Part shown: one piece after another, positions 7,019 to 15,338 of the stretch
Position numbering within the stretch: position 1 is the first letter of the stretch
Layout: the number at the start of each line of letters is the position of its first letter
Assembly (NCBI RefSeq): GCF_900091435.1
Contig: NZ_FMCS01000002.1
Span: forward strand, 310,001 to 374,000
Length of the DNA: 64,000 nt
From: Micromonospora chaiyaphumensis
GTDB taxonomy: Bacteria; Actinomycetota; Actinomycetes; Mycobacteriales; Micromonosporaceae
Direction of reading: 5' to 3'
Program-made: the position numbers and the translations under genes
The notes under the pieces: generated by a model
What the model was told of the DNA's origin: nothing
Seen by the model: only the letters and a program-made list of their open reading frames with translations
Databases searched by the model: none

Positions 7019-8658
7019 GAGTAGACCTCCTCCTGCTTCCGGGTACGCGAGAAGCTGATCGCCGCGACGACGGCCACGATCGCGAAAATGAAGATCGACA
7101 CCGTGGTGGCCAGACCGTACTCGGCACCCTGGGCACCGAAGGCCAGCCGGTAGGTGTAGGTGATGAGCAGGTCGGTGGCGCCGTTGGTCGGGTTGTCCGC
7201 CGGGAACGGCCCACCCTCGGTGGTGAACAGGATCGCGTTGACGTTGTTGAAGTTGTACGCGAACGACGCGATGAGCAGCGGCGACAGCGCGACCAGCAGC
7301 AGCGGCAGGGTGACCGCCCGGAACGACTGCCAGGGCGACGCGCCGTCGACGGAGGTGGCCTCGGTCAGCTCGCGCGGAATCGCCTGGAGCGCACCGGTGG
7401 TCACCAGGAACATGTACGGGTAGCCCAGCCAGAGCTGCACCAGCAGCACCGCGGCCCGGGCACTCCAGCTACCGCCGAACCAGTCGACGTCGAGGCCGAA
7501 CAGGTTGTTGAGCAGGCCGAAGTCGGTGTTGAACATGTCCCGCCAGACCAGCAGCATGGCGAACGACGGCATGGCGTACGGCAGGATCAGCAGCACCCGG
7601 TAGAGGTTGGTGCCGCGCATCCGGGGCGAGTGCAGGGCGAGCGCGATGCCCATGCCGAGCAGGAAGGTGAGCCCGGTCGAGCCGATCGCGAACGCGAAGT
7701 TCCACAGCAGCGTGCCGAAGAACGGGCGGGAGATGTTGGGGTCGGTCAGCACCCGGCTGAAGTTCTCGAACCCGACGTTGACCTTCCAGCCCTGGGCGAG
7801 CCGGTCGCCGTCGGCGGCGACGAAGGAGCCGACCCCCGGGTCCGCGGTCCAGGTCTTGCCGGTCTCGCTGTCCTTGACGCAGTCGCAGCCCGCGTCGTAC
7901 GCCCGGACCGCCGTTCCCTCGTAGGCGCGGGTGAGACCGTTGGAGCGGATCGCGCCGCCGGAGGTCGGCACGACAAGGTCGGTGATCTCCTTGCTCCGGC
8001 CACTGGCCTGGCCGATGTTCAGGATGGTGTAGCCCTCGGCGGCCGTGATCTTGCCGGTGAGGCTGCTGGCCTCCACCTGACCGGCGTCGAGTTTGCGCAG
8101 CCCGCCCGCGTCACCCGCGAAGACCTCCCTGGTCTTCGGGTCGCTGAGTAGGAACACCAGCGCACCGGTGGCCGGGTCGCCCTTCGTGGCGATGGAGAGG
8201 GAGTACTCGGTGGAGCCGGGGACCTGCTTCACCGAGGAGGTCTGGATGGCGACGATCGCGTCGTCCTTGCTGCCGCGGTGGCCGTCGCCGAAGTTCGTGA
8301 ACGCGGTGCTCGCCGTGTAGAGCACCGGGAAGATCTGGAAGGCGATCAGGAAGAGCGTGCCGGGGACCAGGTACTTGGCCGGGATGTGCCGGCGGCTCAG
8401 GTAGAGGTAGAACAGGCCGGCCGTGGTGGCGGCGAGGATGCCCAGCCCGATCCAGTGCTCGGCCTCGACGAGCGGGAACGCCGCCCAGATCGCGATCCCG
8501 GCCACCAGGCCGAGCAGGACCACCTTGCCGACGAGGCCGGTCGCGGTGATCGGCGCGTGGTTCCGCGCGGTACGGGACGTGCGCGGGAGCCCGCGGCGAA
8601 CGGGCTCCCGGCCCGGGGCCTGCTCAGCAGACCCCGGGCCGGACAGCGACGTGCTCAT
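7015..8658 (-). CDS. malF: Maltose/maltodextrin ABC transporter permease, MalF-like
   Basis: The 547-residue permease pairs with the MalG-like protein. It has early membrane helices, then a long external segment of roughly 200 residues (from about GDGHRGSKDDAIVAIQ to the FENFSRVLTD region). That corresponds to the large periplasmic P2 loop of enterobacterial MalF, which touches the binding protein. The pore helices follow, with the EAA loop EATSVDGASPWQSFRAVTLP. The ATG at 8658 overlaps the malE stop by one base (TAATG), so the three genes are coupled. The much longer open frame that runs upstream is antisense-type read-through in malE and is not used. Confidence 0.92.
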   Translation of the reverse strand: MSTSLSGPGSAEQAPGREPVRRGLPRTSRTARNHAPITATGLVGKVVLLGLVAGIAIWAAFPLVEAEHWIGLGILAATTAGLFYLYLSRRHIPAKYLVPGTLFLIAFQIFPVLYTASTAFTNFGDGHRGSKDDAIVAIQTSSVKQVPGSTEYSLSIATKGDPATGALVFLLSDPKTREVFAGDAGGLRKLDAGQVEASSLTGKITAAEGYTILNIGQASGRSKEITDLVVPTSGGAIRSNGLTRAYEGTAVRAYDAGCDCVKDSETGKTWTADPGVGSFVAADGDRLAQGWKVNVGFENFSRVLTDPNISRPFFGTLLWNFAFAIGSTGLTFLLGMGIALALHSPRMRGTNLYRVLLILPYAMPSFAMLLVWRDMFNTDFGLLNNLFGLDVDWFGGSWSARAAVLLVQLWLGYPYMFLVTTGALQAIPRELTEATSVDGASPWQSFRAVTLPLLLVALSPLLIASFAYNFNNVNAILFTTEGGPFPADNPTNGATDLLITYTYRLAFGAQGAEYGLATTVSIFIFAIVAVVAAISFSRTRKQEEVYS

Positions 8659-9908
8659 TACTTGATCTGACCCGCGATGGTCTTGCCCGCGGCGGTGATC
8701 GTCTTGGCCGGGTCGGCGCCGCCGATGATGGCGGCCTCCGCCTTGCCGAACGGGTCCCAGATCGCGGCCATGGCCGGGATCGCCGGGAGCACCTGGCCGT
8801 TCTTGCCGGCCTCGGAGAACTTGGCCAGGTCCGGGTCCTCGCCCTTGACCTGGTCGAAGGCGGCGGTCAGCGCCGGCGGGCGCGGCTCGGCCTTGTAGAG
8901 CGCGACGGCCAGCTCGGGCTTGGTCACGTAGTTGGTGACGAACTCCTGGGCCAGGGCCTTGTTCTTGCCCTTGGCGGCGACGTAGAACGCCTGGACGCCC
9001 ACGAACGGCTGGGCCTCCTTGCCACCGGCGAAGCCGGGGACCGGGGAGATGTCGTACTTGATGTTGGCCTTCTTGGCGTCCGCGATGGCCCACGGGCCGG
9101 AGACCAGGAAGGCGCACTTCTTGCCGGTGAAGGTGGCGATGGAGTTCTCGCCGGTGATCGAGCGCTTCAGCGCGCCGTCGCCCTTCTCACCGAGCTTCGC
9201 GATCTTCTGGAAGGCCGCGATCGACTCCGGCTTGCCCACGCCCAGGTCCTTCGGGTCGTAGTCGCCGTTGGCCGTGGTGCCGAACAGGTAGCCGCCGCCG
9301 GAGGTGTACAGCGGGTAGACGTGGTAGGCGTCGCCGTTCTGGCCGGACTGGAGGCACAGGATCTCGCTGGCCTTCTTCTCGGCCTTGAGCTTCTTGCCGG
9401 CGGCGACCAGGTCCTCGATGGTCTTCGGCGCCTCGGGGGCCAGCTCGGTGTTGCGGATCAGCGCGATGTTCTCGGTGGCGTAGGGGACGCCGTAGAGCTG
9501 GCCGTTGAACGTGACGGCCTTGATAGCGGTCTCGTTGAACCCGCTCTTCTGCTCAGCGCCCAGCTGCACCGGGTCGATGGCGCCGTTCTGGACCATGTTG
9601 CCGATCCAGTCGTGCGCGCCGACCACGACGTCCGGGCCGCTGCCCTGCTGCGAGGCGGTGACGAAGTTGGTCTGCAGGTCCTTGGAGACGGCCTGGACCT
9701 CGACGGTCACACCGTTCTCCTTGCCGAACTCCTCGGCGAACGGCTTCAGGGCCGCGGTCCGCTTGTCGTCGGCCCAGATGACCAGCTTGCCGCCGGCGGC
9801 CTTGGCGGACTCCTTGGCGGCCGGCTTGTCGCTGTCACTGCCGCCGCAGCCGGACGCGGCGAGCGCCAGGCCGAGGACAGCGACCACACCCGCGGTACGG
9901 ATGCGCAT
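8658..9908 (-). CDS. malE: Maltose/maltodextrin-binding lipoprotein, MalE-like
   Basis: This 416-residue extracellular solute-binding protein delivers malto-oligosaccharides to MalFG. A signal peptide ends in the lipobox-like LAASGC with Cys21, so it is lipid-anchored, as expected in a Gram-positive cell. The mature part begins GGSDSDKPAAKES, and the fold signature KLVIWADDKR follows. Family motifs such as YGVPYATENIALIRNT and FLVSGPWAI are seen. Start choice: the ATG at 9908 follows AGGAG at a 5-base distance, whereas the ATG six codons upstream (9926) has no site. It is divergent from the LacI regulator across a 198-base gap with CTTGC/GCAAG repeats. Confidence 0.93.
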   Translation of the reverse strand: MRIRTAGVVAVLGLALAASGCGGSDSDKPAAKESAKAAGGKLVIWADDKRTAALKPFAEEFGKENGVTVEVQAVSKDLQTNFVTASQQGSGPDVVVGAHDWIGNMVQNGAIDPVQLGAEQKSGFNETAIKAVTFNGQLYGVPYATENIALIRNTELAPEAPKTIEDLVAAGKKLKAEKKASEILCLQSGQNGDAYHVYPLYTSGGGYLFGTTANGDYDPKDLGVGKPESIAAFQKIAKLGEKGDGALKRSITGENSIATFTGKKCAFLVSGPWAIADAKKANIKYDISPVPGFAGGKEAQPFVGVQAFYVAAKGKNKALAQEFVTNYVTKPELAVALYKAEPRPPALTAAFDQVKGEDPDLAKFSEAGKNGQVLPAIPAMAAIWDPFGKAEAAIIGGADPAKTITAAGKTIAGQIK

Positions 9909-10033
9909 CGGTACTCCTGTCGTCATGGCGGTCCGCCGGGGGAAGGGCGGCTCGCCAGTGGGAAGCTCGGAAATTTCTTGCTGACCGGCGCGCGGATGCT
10001 GCGCCGCTGCTCTCGCATGTTGCGGGGACGTTA

Positions 10034-10089
10034 GCAAGAGGTTGCAGAGAATGGAAGGGCTTGCAGGAGCGTACGCAAGAACTTGCCCG
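10034..10089. promoter_or_regulatory. Cluster of CTTGC/GCAAG operator-like repeats, malE side
   Basis: Within 56 bases there are GCAA-GAGG-TTGC (10034-10045), CTTGC-N10-GCAAG (10060-10079) and a further CTTGC (10082-10086). The same motif recurs after the regulator gene, in front of the alpha-glucosidase gene. LacI/GalR proteins bind such inverted repeats, so this is the probable binding region for the adjacent regulator, controlling malEFG and itself. Confidence 0.65.
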
Positions 10090-10094
10090 TGAGC

Positions 10095-10100
10095 TACAGT
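10095..10100 (+). promoter_or_regulatory. Candidate -10 element of the LacI-family gene
   Basis: TACAGT ends 6 bases before the ATG at 10107, and no Shine-Dalgarno is seen. Transcription would then start at or next to the ATG, which gives a leaderless message. Confidence 0.5.
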
Positions 10101-10106
10101 GCCGCC

Positions 10107-11183
10107 ATGCGCGCTCGACTGTCCGACATCGCCCAACAGGCCGAAGTCAGCGAGGCCACGGTGTCGCGGGTGCTCAACGACCGCCCCGGAGTGGCCCCGG
10201 AGACCCGGCAGGCCGTCCTCACCGCCCTCGACGTGCTCGGCTACGAGCGCCCCGCCCGGCTGCGCAAGCGCAGCGCCGGGCTGGTCGGCCTCGTCGTGCC
10301 CGAGCTGGACAATCCCATCTTCCCGGCCTTCGCCCAGGTCATCGAGTCGACGCTGGCGCAGAGCGGGTTCACCCCGGTGCTCTGCACGCAGACCCCCGGC
10401 GGCGTCACCGAGGACGAGTACGTGGAGATGCTGCTCGACCGGCAGGTCTCCGGGATCGTCTTCGTCTCCGGCCTGCACGCCGACACGGCCGCCAACCACG
10501 ACCGGTACCGCGCGCTGATCGCCCGCCCGCTGCCCATCGTCATGATCAACGGGTACGCGCCCGGGATCGCGGCACCCTTCGTGTCGTGCGACGACCGGGA
10601 GGCCACCGAGCTGGCGATCGCGCACCTGGTCGCGCTCGGCCACCGGCGGATCGGCCTGATCACCGGCCCGGACCGGTTCGTGCCCGTGCAGCGCCGGGTT
10701 GCCGGCTTCCGCGCCGCGATGTCCAAGCTGGTCGGCGCCACCGAGGCCGAGGTCGGCGAGCTGGCCGAGCTCTCCCTGTTCGGCGTCGAGGGCGGCGAGG
10801 CCGCCGCGGGCCGGCTCATCGAGCGCGGCGTCACCGGCCTGGTCTGCGGCTCCGACCTCATGGCACTGGGCGCGATCCGGGCCGCCCGGCAGCGCGGTCG
10901 CTCCGTCCCCGGCGACGTCTCGGTGGTCGGCTACGACGACTCCCCGCTGATGGCCTTCACCGACCCGCCGCTGACCACGATGCGCCAGCCGGTCGCCGCC
11001 ATGGCGGTGGCCGCCGTCCGCGCCCTGGTCGACGAGATCAACGGGCACGCCGCGCCGAACTCCGAGTACCTGTTCCGCCCGGAGCTGGTGGTGCGGGGCT
11101 CGACCGCGGTGGCCCGCCCGGCCGGCGGCTCGACGCGGCAGCGCCCCTCCTCCGTCGACCCCACCGTGGCGGTCCCCGCCTGA
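10107..11183 (+). CDS. malR: LacI/GalR-family regulator of the maltose locus (MalR-like)
   Basis: The protein has 358 residues. An N-terminal helix-turn-helix (RLSDIAQQAEVSEATVSRVL, about residues 3-22) is followed by the hinge region, and then by a periplasmic-binding-protein-like sensor domain with GLVVPELDNPIFPAF. Such proteins repress maltodextrin transport and hydrolysis genes until a malto-oligosaccharide or related effector binds. It lies divergent from malE and upstream of a codirectional alpha-glucosidase gene, with matching operator-like repeats at both promoters. The family assignment is firm. The role as MalR rests on position. Confidence 0.85.
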   Translation: MRARLSDIAQQAEVSEATVSRVLNDRPGVAPETRQAVLTALDVLGYERPARLRKRSAGLVGLVVPELDNPIFPAFAQVIESTLAQSGFTPVLCTQTPGGVTEDEYVEMLLDRQVSGIVFVSGLHADTAANHDRYRALIARPLPIVMINGYAPGIAAPFVSCDDREATELAIAHLVALGHRRIGLITGPDRFVPVQRRVAGFRAAMSKLVGATEAEVGELAELSLFGVEGGEAAAGRLIERGVTGLVCGSDLMALGAIRAARQRGRSVPGDVSVVGYDDSPLMAFTDPPLTTMRQPVAAMAVAAVRALVDEINGHAAPNSEYLFRPELVVRGSTAVARPAGGSTRQRPSSVDPTVAVPA

Positions 11184-11186
11184 CCC

Positions 11187-11245
11187 CTTGCCGTCAGTTC
11201 TTGCGCAAGGAATGCTTGACTCTTGCAGCGCAGGGGCGGCATTCT
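11187..11245 (+). promoter_or_regulatory. Alpha-glucosidase promoter with overlapping CTTGC operator repeats
   Basis: The perfect palindrome CTTGCGCAAG (11200-11209) sits just 5' of a -35-like TTGACT (11216-11221), with a -10-like CATTCT (11240-11245) after an 18-base spacer. Further CTTGC copies at 11187-11191 and 11223-11227 flank or enter the promoter. A repressor bound here would exclude RNA polymerase. The motif matches the malE-side cluster. Confidence 0.65.
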
Positions 11246-11321
11246 GCTGGGACGCCCTGCGCCACCACCCATACCGCGCGGGGCGCCGCCGTCCCGCGCC
11301 AGAGAACGGGGATCCACACCG

Positions 11322-12956
<1,635 letters not shown>

Positions 12957-13054
12957 GCCGGGTAACCCGCCATTGACCTGGTCGTCCGTTGTGCCCCGCG
13001 CCGACGGGCGGCTGGGCTACCGACCCCTTGTGGTGGGGGGTGAGGTGGCACCGG

Positions 13055-13084
13055 CCCCTCGGGGACTCATCCGTTCCCGAGGGG
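13055..13084 (+). terminator. Stem-loop after the alpha-glucosidase gene
   Basis: CCCCTCGGG pairs with CCCGAGGGG around a 12-base loop. An outer inverted repeat, ACCGACCCCT (13019-13028) with AGGGGTCGGT (13080-13089), competes for the same right arm. The alternative pairings could simply end transcription or act as a switch for the next gene, which begins at 13122. Confidence 0.6.
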
Positions 13085-13121
13085 TCGGTGTCCATCCGGG
13101 ACCGTGGGGTACCACCGGGTG

Positions 13122-13484
13122 ATGACCACTCACCTGGCGCAGTACACGCTCGATGTCAGCGACGTCGACCGGATGGCCGCCTTCTGGTCGGCCGCCCTCG
13201 GCTACACGGTCCGGCAGGGCGGTGACGGCAACGCGAAGCTCTATCCACCGCCGGGCCGCCCCGGTCCCACCGTCTGGTTGCAGGCCAGCGGCACCCCGAA
13301 GCGGGGCAAGAACCGGCTCCACCCGGACCTGGTCTCGGACGGGGATCCCGCGGCCGAGGTCGACCGGCTCATCGGGCTGGGCGCCCGGCGCGTCGACGTC
13401 GGGCAGACCGGCACGGAGGGCTTCGTGGTGCTCGCCGACCCGGAGGACAACGAGTTCTGCGTGCTCGACGGCCCGCCGAGCTGA
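13122..13484 (+). CDS. VOC-fold (glyoxalase/bleomycin-resistance-like) protein
   Basis: The protein has 120 residues with one VOC module: LAQYTLDVSDVDRMAAFW at the start, GRPGPTVWLQASG in the middle, and VVLADPEDNEFCVLDGPPS at the end. The DPEDNEFCV ending is the usual closing strand with a metal-site glutamate. The substrate cannot be read from the sequence; many relatives are annotated only as glyoxalase-like. The start is taken as ATG 13122; a GTG one codon earlier is possible. It stands alone, convergent with the next gene. Confidence 0.75.
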   Translation: MTTHLAQYTLDVSDVDRMAAFWSAALGYTVRQGGDGNAKLYPPPGRPGPTVWLQASGTPKRGKNRLHPDLVSDGDPAAEVDRLIGLGARRVDVGQTGTEGFVVLADPEDNEFCVLDGPPS

Positions 13485-13488
13485 CCCC

Positions 13489-13980
13489 TCAGGCCCCCCG
13501 GCTGGTGAGCAGCTGGGCGATCCGGGCGAGACCGGCGCGGACCTCGTCGCGGCTGGGCGGATTCGCCGGCTCGGGCTCCCGCTCGGCGGCCAGCTCCAGC
13601 TCCTCGTCGATGACGTCCTCGAAGTCGCCGTAGAGGTCCGCCTGGTCGACCTGGGCCGCCTCGTCCTCGGCGGCGATCTGCGCGGCGGCGATCTCGCTGC
13701 GGATCTCCTCGGGCGTCAGCGCCGGCAGCAGCGGCTCCACCACCGCCATGAGCTGCTCCTCGGCCACCACCGCCTCGGCCAGGGCGAGCGCGTGCGGCCG
13801 CTCGTACGGGCCACAGACCACCGGCTCCCACTCGTCGTCGTCGCCGAGCGGGCCGAACGTGATGATCCACGGCAGGCCGAGCATCGGCGAGTCGTCCGGC
13901 AGGTCCAGTGTCACGAGTGCGCCCACCGGCCCATCATGGTCGGTCGCGGCGACGACGTGGGCGGAAATCGCCTGAGCCAC
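13489..13980 (-). CDS. Conserved hypothetical acidic protein, 163 residues
   Basis: I do not recognise this family. The N-terminal half contains PMLGLPWIITFGPLGDDDEW and looks folded. The C-terminal half is strongly acidic and Ala/Glu-rich, and ends in a helix. There is no signal peptide or membrane segment, so it is probably cytoplasmic. It begins with GTG four bases after the stop of the membrane-anchored protein gene upstream, so the two are likely to be co-transcribed. Confidence 0.55.
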   Translation of the reverse strand: MAQAISAHVVAATDHDGPVGALVTLDLPDDSPMLGLPWIITFGPLGDDDEWEPVVCGPYERPHALALAEAVVAEEQLMAVVEPLLPALTPEEIRSEIAAAQIAAEDEAAQVDQADLYGDFEDVIDEELELAAEREPEPANPPSRDEVRAGLARIAQLLTSRGA

Positions 13981-13984
13981 GCCG

Positions 13985-14638
13985 CTAACGAGCGTTGAGG
14001 ATGAACGAGAACGACGTGTCGGCGGTGTGGTCGGCGAGCAGCTCGAAGCGGGGGAACCGCCGGACCTGCTGATGCGGGACGGAGAGATCGGCGCTGTTCA
14101 GCCACGCCAGCACCGCCGTGCGCTCCTCAGCCCGGAGGACCGGGCCGAGGCAGCCGTCGACCAGCGTGCGCACCAGCGGTGGCTGGACGGTGCCACGATG
14201 CTTGACGAGGCAGAAGACGCGGGTCACCTCGTCCCGACGGTCCTTCGCGGGCTGGCCCACGGACGCCGACAGCTGGTCCCGCGTGCCGGGCAGCGTCGCC
14301 CGGACCGTGTGCAGCGAGCCGTCCACGTCCACCGGGCCCGGCCACCGCTTGACCCAGGCGTCGGTGACCTGGCCGGGCGTGGTTCCGGCGAGCACCTTCA
14401 CCGGCCCGGACGGGCTGACGGTGGTGGCGACGCCGCCGCGCTCCCCCGGCTCACCGGCGGCGCCCCGCGGCGCCGTGGGGCGGGCCGGGGCGGCGCCCCT
14501 GTCGCGCAGCGCAACGAGGGCCACGATCGCGGCCGCCACCAGCACCACCACGGCGGTCACGGTGAGCACGAGAGGTCGTCTCGACACCGTCCCGCCGGTC
14601 GGGGACACCGGATCCGCGCCGCTGTCGTTCGCCTTCAC
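13985..14638 (-). CDS. Membrane-anchored protein of unknown function
   Basis: The 217-residue protein has a short cytoplasmic N-terminus, one membrane helix (PLVLTVTAVVVLVAAAIVAL, about residues 20-40), a Pro/Ala-rich linker, and an external domain of about 150 residues starting near VKVLAGTTPGQVTDAWVKRW. That domain contains two cysteines (in RVFCLVKH and VDGCLGPV) that may form a disulfide. The GTG at 14638 follows GGGGGAG. It shares a divergent promoter region with a secreted DUF2690-like protein, and it is followed at four bases by an acidic cytoplasmic protein. No function can be assigned. Confidence 0.6.
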   Translation of the reverse strand: MKANDSGADPVSPTGGTVSRRPLVLTVTAVVVLVAAAIVALVALRDRGAAPARPTAPRGAAGEPGERGGVATTVSPSGPVKVLAGTTPGQVTDAWVKRWPGPVDVDGSLHTVRATLPGTRDQLSASVGQPAKDRRDEVTRVFCLVKHRGTVQPPLVRTLVDGCLGPVLRAEERTAVLAWLNSADLSVPHQQVRRFPRFELLADHTADTSFSFILNAR

Positions 14639-14710
14639 ATCGTGCTCCCCCGTGTCACAGCTCAAACGGCAACGGCGTCGCAAAACCGCCGCAGACCGCC
14701 TCGGAGGCTA

Positions 14711-14781
14711 CCCAGAAACACAACGGTGGTCAATATTGAATATCGATGGCCACCTCTGGGAGGCTGTTGCCCGCAGCAACA
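14711..14781. promoter_or_regulatory. Structured AT-rich patch in the divergent promoter region
   Basis: A perfect palindrome, TCAATATTGA (14730-14739), lies inside nested inverted repeats CCCAGA/TCTGGG (14711-14716, 14755-14760) and GGTGG/CCACC (14725-14729, 14750-14754). A further hairpin, TGTTGC-CCGCA-GCAACA, follows at 14765-14781. The AT-rich core stands out in this GC-rich DNA. It may be an operator for the divergent pair or a leader structure of the rightward gene. Confidence 0.4.
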
Positions 14782-14807
14782 AGCGCAACGAACACGGGGA
14801 GGCACAA

Positions 14808-15275
14808 TTGAAGAATTGGAGAGCAGCCGCAATGGCCGCGCTGATCTGCGCGAGCCTTGTCGCGGCGCTGTCACCCGCGGGGCCGGCGTCGGCCGCAGGA
14901 TGCACGCGGACCGGGTGCAACGGGAAACTGGCGTCCGCCAACGGCTGCATGACCGGCGCGTACGCGATCTCCAGCTTCGACCGGGTGGACGGCAACGACC
15001 CGGACGGCAAGATGAAGCACGGCGACCTCTTCTACTCGCCGGCCTGCGGAGCGATGTGGGGCGACTACACCAGCGAATGGGCCGCGGACACCGCCACCGT
15101 CCGGCTGGACTGGCAGCCCACCTACGGCGGTCTCCTCCAGACGGCCGCGTCGGTGACGGCAAGTGGCCCAGGACATTACGTCACCACAATGTTCAGCTGG
15201 GAGTATTCCCTGCAATTGTGCGCGTCGGTGCGGTCGGACGGCCTCGACCCCGACACCTGCACCTCCTGGCGTTGA
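14808..15275 (+). CDS. Small secreted DUF2690/YjfA-type protein
   Basis: The 155-residue product carries a signal peptide (hydrophobic stretch AAAMAALICASLVAAL, cleavage near PASAA at about residue 30). The mature part has a cysteine pattern resembling the DUF2690 family: CTRTGCNGKLASANGC near its start and YSPACGAMWGDY in the middle. Two more cysteines follow near the end, giving six in the mature protein. The start is TTG at 14808, five bases after GGGGAGG. It precedes the large exoprotein gene by 63 bases on the same strand, and both use TTG starts with strong ribosome sites, so a joint extracellular role is plausible. The function of the family is unknown. Confidence 0.72.
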   Translation: MKNWRAAAMAALICASLVAALSPAGPASAAGCTRTGCNGKLASANGCMTGAYAISSFDRVDGNDPDGKMKHGDLFYSPACGAMWGDYTSEWAADTATVRLDWQPTYGGLLQTAASVTASGPGHYVTTMFSWEYSLQLCASVRSDGLDPDTCTSWR

Positions 15276-15338
15276 GCGCCCATCTCGTCGTGCAGATCCT
15301 TTCGGCGTCGATCGGCGCCTCATTCGAACGGGGGAACA

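Noticed and set aside
15276..15338. Possible break between the DUF2690 gene and the exoprotein
   Set aside because: Each has its own signal peptide, TTG start and ribosome site; they are separate genes, not a frameshifted one.
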